A stretch of 64,000 bases of DNA from Lachnospiraceae bacterium 3-1 (lineage in GTDB: Bacteria; Bacillota; Clostridia; Lachnospirales; Lachnospiraceae), in the NCBI GenBank assembly GCA_000403255.2, contig KE159582.1, positions 1 to 64,000 of the forward strand. The letters are read 5' to 3'. The notes below the pieces were generated by a model, which had not been told where the DNA came from, made no database searches, and was given only the letters and a program-made list of their open reading frames with translations. This document shows, one piece after another, positions 16,147-25,046 of the stretch. The translations under genes and the position numbers were made by a program. Numbering within the stretch: the stretch's first letter is position 1; the number at the start of each line of letters is the position of its first letter.

Positions 16147-16464
16147 ATGGAAAAACTTGTAAGCATGATCGCGGAGATGGGAATCCCTTCTGCCTATGAC
16201 CACTTCGCGGAAGGCGAGTCGCCGGAGCCGCCGTTTTTGTGTTATCTCCTGCCGGGGAGCGACAATTTCGCGGCGGACGGGAAAGTGTACCACAAGGGCG
16301 CAAACGTGCATCTGGAAATCTATACGGATAAGAAAGACCCGGAGCTGGAACAGCGGGTGGAGGATGTGCTGGACGCGCATGAGATTTTTTACAATAAATC
16401 GGAAACAAGGATCAGCAGCGAGCGGCTCTACGAAGTTCTGTATATTTTTGGATGGGAGGCATGA
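16147..16464 (+). CDS. Putative tail terminator/completion protein
   Basis: A 105-residue alpha/beta protein between the gp10-like and major tail genes, the normal place for a tail terminator. Visible features: PFLCYLLPGSDNFAADGKVYHKGANVHLEIYTDKKDPELE, resembling gp11/DUF3168-type proteins. The family assignment rests on position and secondary-structure pattern more than on firm motifs. Confidence 0.65.
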   Translation: MEKLVSMIAEMGIPSAYDHFAEGESPEPPFLCYLLPGSDNFAADGKVYHKGANVHLEIYTDKKDPELEQRVEDVLDAHEIFYNKSETRISSERLYEVLYIFGWEA

Positions 16465-16467
16465 CAG

Positions 16468-17088
16468 ATGGCAAATAACAGCAAAAAGAACAAAGTGAAA
16501 TACAACCTTAAAAATACGCATTATGCGATGCTCAATATTTCGGAGGACGGGACAGTCTCCTACAGCACGCCGGTCCCGATGCCCGGCTCAGTGTCCATTT
16601 CACTGGACGCCAACGGCGAGCCGGAGAATTTCTATGCGGACGGCACGGCCTATTATGTCATCAACAACAACATGGGTTATGACGGCGACCTGGAGCTTGC
16701 CATGATCCCGGAGTCCTTCCGCAAGGACGCTCTGCGGGAGGAACTGGACAGCAAGGGCGTGCTGATCGAGAACGCATCGGCGGAGCTTGCGGCGTTCGCC
16801 CTGCTCTTTGAATTTGACGGCGACCAGCGGCACATCCGCCACGTCCTCTACAACTGCTCTGCGTCAAGGCCGGGCATTGAGGGCAAGACCAATGAGGAGA
16901 GCCGGGAAGTGCAGACGGAGACGCTGACCGTCAAGGCCACGCCGCTGGCGGACGGGATGGTGAAGGCGAAGACCGGGGATTCCACGGATGAAACGGTGTA
17001 TAACGACTGGTACAAGGCGGTGTATATGCCCGCGGCTGCGGATGAGACAGGCGGCGGTGGACAGGATAACGGGGAGGAAACGGTATGA
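16468..17088 (+). CDS. Major tail protein, phi13 type
   Basis: A 206-residue tail tube protein, starting MANNSKKNKVKYNLKNTHYA, with PVPMPGSVSISLDANGEPENFYADG, NNNMGYDGDLELAMIPESFR and a C-terminal PLADGMVKAKTGDSTDETVYNDWYKAVYMP, all typical of phi13-family tail proteins of Gram-positive siphophages. A short Gly-rich acidic tail ends the protein. It overlaps the next gene by 4 nt (ATGA). Confidence 0.88.
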   Translation: MANNSKKNKVKYNLKNTHYAMLNISEDGTVSYSTPVPMPGSVSISLDANGEPENFYADGTAYYVINNNMGYDGDLELAMIPESFRKDALREELDSKGVLIENASAELAAFALLFEFDGDQRHIRHVLYNCSASRPGIEGKTNEESREVQTETLTVKATPLADGMVKAKTGDSTDETVYNDWYKAVYMPAAADETGGGGQDNGEETV

Positions 17089-17462
17089 GCATGACGAGGA
17101 AGATCGAGATTGACGGGAAAGAGGTGCCTTTCCGGGCATCGGCGGCCGTGCCGCGCATTTACCGCATCAAGTTCCACCGGGATATCTACAAGGACCTGAG
17201 CGCACTGGAGAAGAGCATAGGGAAGAGCGATGAGGAGAATTCCAATTTAGACCTGTTCTCGCTGGAGCTGTTCGAGAACATCGCCTTCATCATGGCGAAG
17301 CACGCCGACCCTTCCATCCCGGACACGCCGGAGGAATGGCTGGACGGCTTCGGCACGTTCTCCATCTACCAGGTGCTGCCGCAGCTCATCGAACTGTGGG
17401 GGCTGAACGTGAAGACCGATGTGGAGGCTAAAAAAAACTTCGCGCAACTGACCGCCCGATGA
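17085..17462 (+). CDS. Tail assembly chaperone (gpG-like), zero-frame product
   Basis: A 125-residue protein beginning MSMTRKIEIDGKEVPFRASAAVPRIYRIKF, the pattern of siphophage gpG-like chaperones that coat the tape measure protein during tail assembly. Near its end a slippery heptamer (17432-17438) allows a -1 shift into the open frame that runs to 17623, giving a predicted 179-residue gpGT fusion. The location between major tail and tape measure genes is the classical one. Confidence 0.85.
   Translation: MSMTRKIEIDGKEVPFRASAAVPRIYRIKFHRDIYKDLSALEKSIGKSDEENSNLDLFSLELFENIAFIMAKHADPSIPDTPEEWLDGFGTFSIYQVLPQLIELWGLNVKTDVEAKKNFAQLTAR
17432..17438 (+). promoter_or_regulatory. Programmed -1 frameshift site A-AAA-AAC
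   Basis: In the zero frame the codons are GCT AAA AAA AAC, so A-AAA-AAC is in perfect slippery register (X-XXY-YYZ). After slipping the ribosome reads CTT CGC GCA ACT from 17438 and stays open for 61 codons until TAA 17621-17623. Eight consecutive As (17430-17437) precede the C. Confidence 0.85.
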
Positions 17463-17623
17463 CCACGCCGCTGTTCCTGCTGCGGTGTGTGCAGCTTGGC
17501 ATCTCTATCCGGGATTTAGACCTGCTGACCATCGGCATGGTCAACGATATGTATGCGGAGAGCAGCAACGACAGCGCGGACTACTCCATTATCGCAGGGC
17601 AGGACGAGTTCGATTTATTTTAA
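17438..17623 (+). CDS. Tail assembly chaperone T extension (made by -1 frameshift)
   Basis: The 61-codon -1 frame downstream of the slippery site encodes LRATDRPMTTPLFLLRCVQLG and a C-terminus ending GQDEFDLF. Fused to gpG it would bind tail tube subunits. An ATG at 17459 could allow independent initiation but has no good ribosome-binding site, so frameshifting is the favoured route. Length and position agree with G-T pairs of other siphophages. Confidence 0.8.
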   Translation, partial: LRATDRPMTTPLFLLRCVQLGISIRDLDLLTIGMVNDMYAESSNDSADYSIIAGQDEFDLF

Positions 17624-17650
17624 CCGCAGATTTGGATTTTTTTTGGTAAT

Positions 17651-17673
17651 GCCTGGGCATCCGGGCTTTTTTT
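17651..17673 (+). terminator. Weak intrinsic terminator before the tape measure gene
   Basis: The six-pair stem gcctgg/ccgggc (one G-T pair) with loop gcat is followed by seven Ts. It could lower tape measure expression relative to the tail tube genes. Confidence 0.55.
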
Positions 17674-17695
17674 GTGCCGTTAAGGGGGTGCTGGT

Positions 17696-20632
17696 GTGGC
17701 GGCAAACAGGATAAAAGGGATTACGGTAGAGATCGGCGGCGACACCACGAAGCTCCAGACGGCCTTAAAAGGCGTGAACACGGAGATCCGGAACACGCAG
17801 TCGCAGCTTAAGGATGTGGAGAAGCTGCTGAAGCTGGACCCCGGCAACACGGAGCTGATGGCGCAGAAGCACCGGCTCCTGGGGGATGCAGTCAGAGAGA
17901 CGAAGGAGAAGCTGGAGACGCTGAAAACGGCGGCGGAGCAGGCGAACGCGGCTCTTGCCAATGGGGAAATCTCACAGAGCCAGTATGACGCCCTCCAGCG
18001 TGAGATCATTGAGACGGAGAATAACCTGCGTGACCTGGAGCGGCAGGCGGGGCAGTCCGCCGTGGCATTGCAGAAGATTGCCGCCACGGGTGAGAAGTTA
18101 AAGACCGTCGGCTCCGCCATCGAGGGCGTGGGGCAGAAGCTGATGCCGGTCACTGCGGCGGTGGGCGGGCTTGGCGCGGCTGCCGTGAAGGTGGCGTCCG
18201 ACTTCGACTCCGCCATGAGCCAGGTGGCGGCGGTCTCCGGGGCGACCGGGAAAGACCTGGAAGCCCTGCGTGACAAGGCAAGGGAGATGGGCAGCAAGAC
18301 CAAGTTCTCCGCATCGGAAGCCGCTGAAGCGATGAATTACATGGCCATGGCGGGGTGGAAGACGAACGATATGCTCTCCGGCATCGAGGGCATCATGAAC
18401 CTTGCCGCCGCCTCCGGGGAGGACCTTGCCACGACTTCCGACATTGTGACGGACGCGCTGACCGCCCTGGGGCTTTCCGCAAAGGATTCCGGGCATTTCG
18501 CTGACATCCTTGCGGCGGCAAGCTCGAATGCCAACACGAACGTATCCATGATGGGCGAGACGTTCAAATACTGTGCGCCCGTGGCTGGCGCGCTCGGCTT
18601 TTCCGCAGAGGACACTGCCGAGGCCATCGGCCTGATGGCGAATGCGGGCATCAAGTCCTCCCAGGCAGGCACGGCCATGCGCTCCATGATGACGAACCTC
18701 ACCGGGGAAGTGAAGTTCGTGGGGGACGCCTTCGGGGAGCTGACGGTACAGACCACGAACACGGACGGCAGCATGAGGAGCCTTGGGGACATCCTGGCAG
18801 ACTGCCGCGCGGCATTCGCACAGATGTCGGAATCAGAAAAAGCCGCCAATGCGGAGGCGCTGGTGGGCAAGAATGCCATGTCCGGCTTCCTTGCGGTGAT
18901 GAACGCCGCACCGGGCGACATTGAGAAATTAAACAGCGCCATCAACAACTGCGACGGCACGGCGGAGAAAATGGCGGCCACCATGCAGGATAACCTTGCA
19001 GGGCAGCTTACAATCTTAAAGAGCCAGCTTGAGGAGCTTGCCATCTCCATCGGGGAAATCCTGATGCCTTACATCCGGCAGATCGTGGGGTGGATTCAGG
19101 GGCTTGTGGACTGGCTGAACAGCCTGGACGAAGGCACGAAGAAGATCATTGTCACAGTCGCCCTTGTGGCTGCGGCGCTCGGCCCCGTCCTGATTGTCAT
19201 CGGGAAAGTGGTCGGGGCAGTCGGCACGATCATGACCGTGGTGCCGCAGATCGCCAGCGCCATTTCCGGCGTGATTGCCTTTGTGTCTGGGACGGTGATC
19301 CCGGCGATCTCCGCCGTGGTGGCGGCTATTGGATGGGTGCCTTTGGCGATTGCAGCGGTAGTGGCGATCCTCGTGGTGCTGTACAACAAATGCGAATGGT
19401 TCCGGGAGGCGGTGAACGCCATCTGGACGCAGATTAAGGAATTTTTTGTTTCCGCCTGGGAGGTTATCTGTTCTTTCTTTACGGAAACCATACCGAATGC
19501 GTGGAATTCCCTGGTGTCATTCTTCCAGGGCATCCCGGCATGGTGGAGCGGGCTGTGGCAGTCCGTGGGTGACTTCTTTGGCAACATCTGGACGAATATG
19601 ATGAACAATCCGGTGCTTACGGGCATCGTGGACATGATACGCTCCCTGTGGGAGAACCTCTCCACGACGCTGCAGGGCATCTGGAACGGCATCAAGACGG
19701 CGGCTTCCGGGGCATGGGAGCTGATTAAGAATGTCGTGCTGGGGCCGGTGCTTCTTCTTATCGACCTGGTGACGGGGAATTTTACCAAGCTGAAGGAAGA
19801 CGCCGCCAACATCTGGAACAACATCAAGAATGCGGCTTCCAATATCTGGAACGGCATCAAACAGGTGGTGGGATCGCTGGCGCAGGGGCTTGCGAACCAC
19901 GTCTCCATCCTGTTCAACGGGCTGAAAAACACAATCGCAAATATCTGGACGGCAATCAAGAATACAGCCTCGTCCGCCTGGAACGGGCTGAAAAATCTTG
20001 TGTCGTCCATCGCGTCCAATCTGAAACAGGCGGCGGTGAACGCTTTCAAGGCCATGGTGTCCGGGATACGCTCCGCGCTTTCCTCCCTGGGGAGCGTGGT
20101 GCAGTCCGGGTTCCAGTCCGCCATCAGCTTCATCACCTCGCTGCCGGGGAAGGCGCTGGAATGGGGGAAGGACTTCATCAACGGGATCGCGGACGGCATC
20201 CGCGGCGCCATCGGCAACGTGGTAAATGCGGTATCGGACGTGGCGGACAAGATACGCTCCTTCCTGCATTTTTCCGTGCCGGACGAGGGACCGCTGACAG
20301 ACTACGAAAGCTGGATGCCGGACTTCATGTCCGGGCTGGCAGAGGGCATCGAAAAGAGCCGGGGCATGGTGAAGAAGGCCGTGTCCGGCGTGGCGTCCGA
20401 CTTAATGCTCCAGCCGCAGGCGGCAGTCCAGGGGATGCAGGGCGGACGGGATTCCTCCGGGGATTCTTCCGTAAGCGAGCTTTTAGGAGGGCTCCGGGAG
20501 ATGCTTTCCGGCCTGCAGGAAATGGCGGGCGGCGGGACCATCTGCATCCCCGTGTATGTAGGCGGGACGCTGCTGGACGAAGTTGTGGTGGACGCGCAGG
20601 CAAGGCAGAACTTAAGGTCGGGAGGGAGGTAA
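17696..20632 (+). CDS. Tail tape measure protein
   Basis: A 978-residue protein that sets tail length. Residues 1-130 are coiled coil (NTEIRNTQSQLKDVEKLLKLD), residues about 150-330 form the TP901-type core domain (SDFDSAMSQVAAVSGATG; NYMAMAGWKTNDMLSGIEGI), and about 470-560 are hydrophobic membrane-like segments. A long run of Trp-containing helical repeats (IWNNIKNAASNIWNGIK) follows. The GTG start at 17696 follows AAGGGGG; there is no better ATG. It has no lysozyme or peptidase domain that I can see. Confidence 0.92.
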   Translation: MAANRIKGITVEIGGDTTKLQTALKGVNTEIRNTQSQLKDVEKLLKLDPGNTELMAQKHRLLGDAVRETKEKLETLKTAAEQANAALANGEISQSQYDALQREIIETENNLRDLERQAGQSAVALQKIAATGEKLKTVGSAIEGVGQKLMPVTAAVGGLGAAAVKVASDFDSAMSQVAAVSGATGKDLEALRDKAREMGSKTKFSASEAAEAMNYMAMAGWKTNDMLSGIEGIMNLAAASGEDLATTSDIVTDALTALGLSAKDSGHFADILAAASSNANTNVSMMGETFKYCAPVAGALGFSAEDTAEAIGLMANAGIKSSQAGTAMRSMMTNLTGEVKFVGDAFGELTVQTTNTDGSMRSLGDILADCRAAFAQMSESEKAANAEALVGKNAMSGFLAVMNAAPGDIEKLNSAINNCDGTAEKMAATMQDNLAGQLTILKSQLEELAISIGEILMPYIRQIVGWIQGLVDWLNSLDEGTKKIIVTVALVAAALGPVLIVIGKVVGAVGTIMTVVPQIASAISGVIAFVSGTVIPAISAVVAAIGWVPLAIAAVVAILVVLYNKCEWFREAVNAIWTQIKEFFVSAWEVICSFFTETIPNAWNSLVSFFQGIPAWWSGLWQSVGDFFGNIWTNMMNNPVLTGIVDMIRSLWENLSTTLQGIWNGIKTAASGAWELIKNVVLGPVLLLIDLVTGNFTKLKEDAANIWNNIKNAASNIWNGIKQVVGSLAQGLANHVSILFNGLKNTIANIWTAIKNTASSAWNGLKNLVSSIASNLKQAAVNAFKAMVSGIRSALSSLGSVVQSGFQSAISFITSLPGKALEWGKDFINGIADGIRGAIGNVVNAVSDVADKIRSFLHFSVPDEGPLTDYESWMPDFMSGLAEGIEKSRGMVKKAVSGVASDLMLQPQAAVQGMQGGRDSSGDSSVSELLGGLREMLSGLQEMAGGGTICIPVYVGGTLLDEVVVDAQARQNLRSGGR

Positions 20633-20638
20633 GGCGGC

Positions 20639-21001
20639 ATGGCGTATATACAGTATCTGGCAATTGACGGTGTGCTGCTCCCCCTGCCCGATTCCTACGA
20701 GGTGCAGATGGCGGACGTGGAGGCGGATTCCGGCGGAGAGACGGAGGCCGGGACCACGCAGCGGGACGTGGTGAGGATGGGCGTGGTGTCCATCCCCGCC
20801 GCTTTCTCCGTCTCCCCGAAATGGCTGAAACTGCTGACAGGGTTTAAACAGAAAGAAAAACTGACTGTGGACTACTTTGACACGGAGACGCTGGAAATAA
20901 AGCGGACGGAGATGTTTATCAGCGGCTATAAGGCAAGCCTCGTAAAAGACACGTCCTATAAGGGGCTTTGGAAGGTGTCGTTCACACTGAAAGAATTATA
21001 A
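20639..21001 (+). CDS. Phage tail protein of unknown role
   Basis: A 120-residue protein, MAYIQYLAIDGVLLPLPDSYEVQMADV, placed between the tape measure and the tail-tip gene. Beta-rich, with KEKLTVDYFDTETLEIKRTEMFISGY. By position it may be a distal-tail or baseplate adaptor; similar small proteins occur here in clostridial siphophages. No catalytic motif is visible. Confidence 0.7.
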   Translation: MAYIQYLAIDGVLLPLPDSYEVQMADVEADSGGETEAGTTQRDVVRMGVVSIPAAFSVSPKWLKLLTGFKQKEKLTVDYFDTETLEIKRTEMFISGYKASLVKDTSYKGLWKVSFTLKEL

Positions 21002-21034
21002 AAACACAGGGAATCCCGGAAGGAGGTGTGGCGG

Positions 21035-22945
21035 ATGTACCCGGTGAGCGATGCGTTCCTGCGGGCGGTGCAGGAGAACACACGGAACTACCGCTGGACG
21101 GGGCAGATCACGACAAAGGGCGGCGCTGTATACCCGTTTGTTTATGAAGATATCGTGAAGGGGAGCGGGTACATCACGGCGCAGTGCTGCGGCAGCGCGG
21201 AGATCGAGCTGGGGACGGTGTACGCCGCCGAGATGGGCATCACGCTCTTTTCCCAGATTGACCGCTATACGCTGGAAGGGGCGGAAGTGCGGCTGTCCTA
21301 CCACCTGCGGCTTGCGGATGGAAGTTATGAGGAAGTGCCGATGGGCATCTTCGAGGTCAGCGAGGCGAACCGGACGGCGCACTGCCTGGAGCTGAAAGCC
21401 TATGACTATATGCTGCGCTTCGAGAAGAGTTTCAACGGCTTTGAGACGGTGGGCAACGCCTGGGCTTTCCTGGATTTATGCTGTAAAGCCTGTGCCGTGG
21501 AGCTGGCGCACACACAGGCGGAGATCGAAGCCATGCCAAACGGCACGGAGCTGCTCTCCATCTACCCGGAGAATGACATCGAAACTTACCGTGACGTGCT
21601 GTACTTTGTCGGGCAGGTGCTTGGCGGCTTTTTCTGCATCAGCCGGGAAGGGAAGCTGGAGCTGCGCAAATACGGGACACAGCCGGTGATGGAGGTAAAG
21701 AGCAGGCACCGGTTCACCAGCAGCTTTTCCGACTTCATCACCCGGTACACTGCGGTCAGCTCCACGAACCTCCGCACACAGACGGCAGAGTATTATGCCC
21801 TGGAGCCGGACGACGGGCTGACCATGAACCTGGCGGTGAACCCGCTCCTGCAGTTCGGGCTGGAGGAAACGCGGGAAACGCTCTGCCGGAACATTTTAAG
21901 AGACCTGTCGGTAGTCAGTTATGTGCCGTTTGATTCCAGCACCATTGGGAACCCGGCGCTTGACCTTGGGGATGTGCTGACCTTTTCGGGCGGGCAGGCG
22001 GACGGGAGCCAGACCGCGTGTATCACTTCCTCCAACTGTAAGATCGGCGGCAAACACACTTTGAAATGCGTTGGGAAGAACCCAAGGCTGGCGCAGGCGA
22101 AGTCCAAGAACGACAAGAACATCTCCGGCCTCTTAAACCAGATCGAGGCGGGGAAGATCGGGATACACACCTTTACCAACGCCTCCGCTTATACGGTGGC
22201 AGAGACCAATGTGCGGATCATCAGCATTGAGTTCGCAGCGAAGGAGGAGACCCATGTGCAGTTTTTCGGGCAGGTGCTGGTGGATGTGTCTGCGGAGCAG
22301 GTGGGCCGGTCCGCCACTGCCAGCGGGAGCATCGTGGTACCATTCCCGGCATCGGGAGGGAGCAGTGGGGATGTGTCTGCTGGGACTGGTGAGGATGGAG
22401 GGGAAAACACGGGAACCGGCACAGGGGATGGCAGCGGGGAGCCTGGCACGGATACGGAGAATGTCGCGGTGGATGTGGAGCTTCCGGTCACATGGACGGA
22501 GGACGGGAAGGCGGTGGCGTATGTCACCTACGAATTCAACGATTCTGAAATACTCATCCATTACCCGGCGGAGACCTGGGGGAGCGGGAAACATATCCTT
22601 TCCCTCTATTATCCAATCGATAACCTTGTGCCGAACATCACAAATACATTCAACGTCCACCTGCGGATGGAGGGAGGCACAGCGGCGATCAGCACGGGCG
22701 GGTGCATAGCCTCCATCAGCGGCCAGGGCATGGCTGCGGGCGCGGCATGGGACGGCACGGTCACAATAGAGGAATATGTGCAGCCGTTTGCGGTCGGCGG
22801 CGGTCTGCGAGCAAAGGCGTTTTCTGGGGAGATGGGATTTGAGACAATGGAGCTGGTGAAGAAATTTTATTCCGACAACATCAAAAAGGCGGTCATCGGC
22901 GCGTTCGGGAAGCCCGTGGAGCTGCCGCAGGAAGGAGAAAGGTAA
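21035..22945 (+). CDS. Tail tip / baseplate protein
   Basis: A 636-residue protein. The N-terminal 380 residues (SDAFLRAVQENTRNYRWTGQI; MGIFEVSEANRTAHCLELKAYDYM) resemble the DUF5048-like baseplate hub proteins of Gram-positive phages. A low-complexity Gly/Ser/Thr-rich acidic linker at about 445-490 separates this from a C-terminal beta-rich domain that may contact the receptor. ATG 21035 lies 8 nt after AGGAGG; GTG 21026 is closer than usual. Confidence 0.75.
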   Translation: MYPVSDAFLRAVQENTRNYRWTGQITTKGGAVYPFVYEDIVKGSGYITAQCCGSAEIELGTVYAAEMGITLFSQIDRYTLEGAEVRLSYHLRLADGSYEEVPMGIFEVSEANRTAHCLELKAYDYMLRFEKSFNGFETVGNAWAFLDLCCKACAVELAHTQAEIEAMPNGTELLSIYPENDIETYRDVLYFVGQVLGGFFCISREGKLELRKYGTQPVMEVKSRHRFTSSFSDFITRYTAVSSTNLRTQTAEYYALEPDDGLTMNLAVNPLLQFGLEETRETLCRNILRDLSVVSYVPFDSSTIGNPALDLGDVLTFSGGQADGSQTACITSSNCKIGGKHTLKCVGKNPRLAQAKSKNDKNISGLLNQIEAGKIGIHTFTNASAYTVAETNVRIISIEFAAKEETHVQFFGQVLVDVSAEQVGRSATASGSIVVPFPASGGSSGDVSAGTGEDGGENTGTGTGDGSGEPGTDTENVAVDVELPVTWTEDGKAVAYVTYEFNDSEILIHYPAETWGSGKHILSLYYPIDNLVPNITNTFNVHLRMEGGTAAISTGGCIASISGQGMAAGAAWDGTVTIEEYVQPFAVGGGLRAKAFSGEMGFETMELVKKFYSDNIKKAVIGAFGKPVELPQEGER

Positions 22946-22946
22946 G

Positions 22947-24341
22947 ATGAAGCTGAAAGGGACGATGGTAATGGAACTGACGGATGAGGCCACGGGGGAA
23001 GTGGAAACGGTCACAGAGGGGAACATGGTGACGGAGGCGGTGAACGACATCCTGGGCATGAACCCCATGGGCGTGTTCTACTCCGAGGAGGAGCTGGGGG
23101 ATGTGCTTGCATGGAACAATGTGCTGCTCCCCATCTGCCCGAACATGGTCGGCGGCATCCTGCTCTTCCCCCAGACGCTGGAGGAGGATGCCGCCCACAT
23201 CTATGAGATGTCGGGCAACCTCCCGGTGGCGTATGCCTCCAACAACGTGAACACCACGGCGAACACGGCCAGGGGCAGCATGAACCAGACGGAGAGCAAG
23301 GCGTTAGAAAACGGCTATAAATTTGTGTGGGAGTTTACGCCCAGCCAGGGCAACGGCACCATCGCGGCGGTGGCGCTGACCAGCGCCCAGGGCGGGCAGA
23401 ACGCCTACGGGAGCCTTGTGGGGGACGCCAGCACGTTCCTCAAGATAAAAAAGCTGGACATCGGGGACCTTGGGAAGGCGAAGCAGATGGTGCTGTTCGA
23501 GGCGGCGGAGGTGGATTTTGGAAATGACCTGCTGTACTCCATCACCTTTGCGGATTCCAGCGTGCGGATACGGAAAGTCCGCATCCCCATCTTCACTATC
23601 GGGCTGAACGAAAAGCTGGACGATTCCACCTATACCGTGCTGGAAGACCATGCCGTACAGACGGAGACGTTCCTGTTTTTGGGCAGCTACACGAAGTACG
23701 GGGAGTTCCTGGACGGGCAGGACGGGTACTGGTACGGCTTCTCCAACCAGGGGAATTCCTCCGGGAACGCAAAGATGCTGTGGGTGAAGATCTCCAAGGC
23801 CGACTATTCCATGACGGAAGGGGAATGGACGCTCTCCAACGCAAAGCTGATGGCGGTGGGGGAGCGGGACACGGACAGTAGCTATCCGGAAAGGAGCTGC
23901 CGGTGCTGTATGCGGGGCGGTTACCTGTATGTCCCTGCGTATGACAAGAAGGGCATCTATAAGATCAATGTGGCGAATACGGCAGACGTGACGCTGCTCG
24001 CCTTCGGCTTCACTTCCAAGATGAAGCCGCTGGGCGAGTCCGGGACCTGCGAGCTGTACCTGACGCTGGTGGGCGACCTCATCGTCGGCGGGGACTTCCA
24101 GGTCACGGCGGCGGATGCGGTCATCCATACCCAGGGGAGCGCGAGGCTTGGCTGCCTGGCTACGCCGCTGTTCCAGCACAAGCAGTTCCTTGTGGGGTGG
24201 GGAGGCAGCTATGGGAACGAGTACCGCCATATGTACCTGCTGACGCCGTACCTTGCCACCATCAACAACCTGTCCTCGGCGGTGGTGAAGGATGCCAACA
24301 AGACCATGAAGATCACCTACACGCTGACGGAGGAGGCATGA
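22947..24341 (+). CDS. Tail fibre-like structural protein
   Basis: A 464-residue beta-rich protein, MKLKGTMVMELTDEATGEVETVTEGNMVTEAVND, with repeated propeller-like segments (FLFLGSYTKYGEFLDGQDGYWYGF; RCCMRGGYLYVPAYDKKGIYKINV). It is the last structural gene before lysis and so a good candidate for the receptor-binding fibre. Specificity cannot be inferred. A strong hairpin follows at 24353-24381. Confidence 0.7.
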   Translation: MKLKGTMVMELTDEATGEVETVTEGNMVTEAVNDILGMNPMGVFYSEEELGDVLAWNNVLLPICPNMVGGILLFPQTLEEDAAHIYEMSGNLPVAYASNNVNTTANTARGSMNQTESKALENGYKFVWEFTPSQGNGTIAAVALTSAQGGQNAYGSLVGDASTFLKIKKLDIGDLGKAKQMVLFEAAEVDFGNDLLYSITFADSSVRIRKVRIPIFTIGLNEKLDDSTYTVLEDHAVQTETFLFLGSYTKYGEFLDGQDGYWYGFSNQGNSSGNAKMLWVKISKADYSMTEGEWTLSNAKLMAVGERDTDSSYPERSCRCCMRGGYLYVPAYDKKGIYKINVANTADVTLLAFGFTSKMKPLGESGTCELYLTLVGDLIVGGDFQVTAADAVIHTQGSARLGCLATPLFQHKQFLVGWGGSYGNEYRHMYLLTPYLATINNLSSAVVKDANKTMKITYTLTEEA

Positions 24342-24352
24342 CGGACAGCTTT

Positions 24353-24381
24353 ACGGCAGGGGGATGCGTTTCCCCTGCCGT
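24353..24381. terminator. Hairpin at the end of the structural operon
   Basis: Perfect arms acggcagggg (24353-24362) and cccctgccgt (24372-24381). No clear T run on either strand, but its place between converging genes suggests a 3'-end or termination role. Confidence 0.5.
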
Positions 24382-24427
24382 GATAAAAGGGTGGTGTGTG
24401 CCGGGTGCCCCGGCGTGCGGCGTTTCT

Positions 24428-24799
24428 TTAGTTCCGGGAGTCCGGTTCAGATGCGGCGTATTTTGTGGACGGCTCCGCGACCATGGAGAGGGAGGCGGCT
24501 TCGGCTTCAATGCCGCGCTTCATCTGCTCAAGCTGCGCGATCCTTTTTTCAAGCTCCGCCTGTGCCTCCCGCTGCTCCTTTGCCGCCAGCTCTTCTGCGG
24601 TGAGGGTGCGGATGTGGATGGAGCCTTCCTCATATTCAACGATGAGCGGCGCCCCGATGGTGAAGCCGAGCTGCTCCAGCCACCACCCTTCCATCTGTAT
24701 CTTCGGGACTGCGGTGCATGGACCGGTGCCGCTGTGCAGGGTGCCGCCGCTCTGGCAGTGGCGGTAGGTGTAAACGACTTTGATGTTCTTTGTCTTCAT
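24428..24799 (-). CDS. SymE-family toxin-like protein
   Basis: A 123-residue reverse-strand protein. It has a YTYRHCQSGG block, then PKIQMEGWWLEQLGFTIGAPLIVEYEEGSIHIRTL, which matches the SymE toxin domain (PF08845, an AbrB-like swapped hairpin), and a Glu-rich coiled-coil tail (about 75-105). E. coli SymE is an SOS-induced RNA-binding toxin repressed by the antisense RNA SymR; no antisense gene is obvious here. It converges on the tail genes and is divergent from holin. AGGAGG precedes its ATG, and its upstream region is a reversed copy of the repeated promoter module. Confidence 0.82.
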   Translation of the reverse strand: MKTKNIKVVYTYRHCQSGGTLHSGTGPCTAVPKIQMEGWWLEQLGFTIGAPLIVEYEEGSIHIRTLTAEELAAKEQREAQAELEKRIAQLEQMKRGIEAEAASLSMVAEPSTKYAASEPDSRN

Positions 24800-24965
24800 A
24801 AGGTGTCCTCCTGATTATTTTGTTTTCCCCTGCCGCCTCCCGGTTTTTTTGCAGGCGGGGCTTCGGGTAGTGTTATTAATCACTCTGAAGCCGTGAAATA
24901 GCAAGGAAAACAGGGGCATAAATGTGACAAAGATCCCCACAGATACTTGTGTAAACGACACAAAT
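24800..24965 (-). promoter_or_regulatory. Repeated promoter module, copy 6 (reverse strand)
   Basis: Read on the minus strand: a partly preserved inverted repeat (24917-24930 and 24947-24957), then TTGCTA (24904 to 24899), a 17-bp spacer ending in agagt, the sequence gattaa, the cactaccc-gaag leader, a gggaaaacaaaa stretch and AGGAGG for the SymE-like gene. The leader contains extra GC-rich sequence not found in the other copies. Confidence 0.6.
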
Positions 24966-25046
24966 AAATGTTTCACGGAAACTGGCGGATGCCCATTGCG
25001 GACACCCGCTTTTTCATACAAAAAACTTTTAAAGGAGGGTTTCACT

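Noticed and set aside
17459-17623. Independent gene for the T product beginning at ATG 17459
   Set aside because: No ribosome-binding site; the frame is open from the slippery site, so a -1 frameshift explains it better.
19096-20250. 384-residue reverse-strand frame within the tape measure gene
   Set aside because: Opposite repetitive tape measure codons; no start signal and no family match.
24924-25046. Long N-terminal extension of the holin
   Set aside because: AAAGGAGG stands directly before ATG 25047, and the upstream part covers the SymE promoter module.
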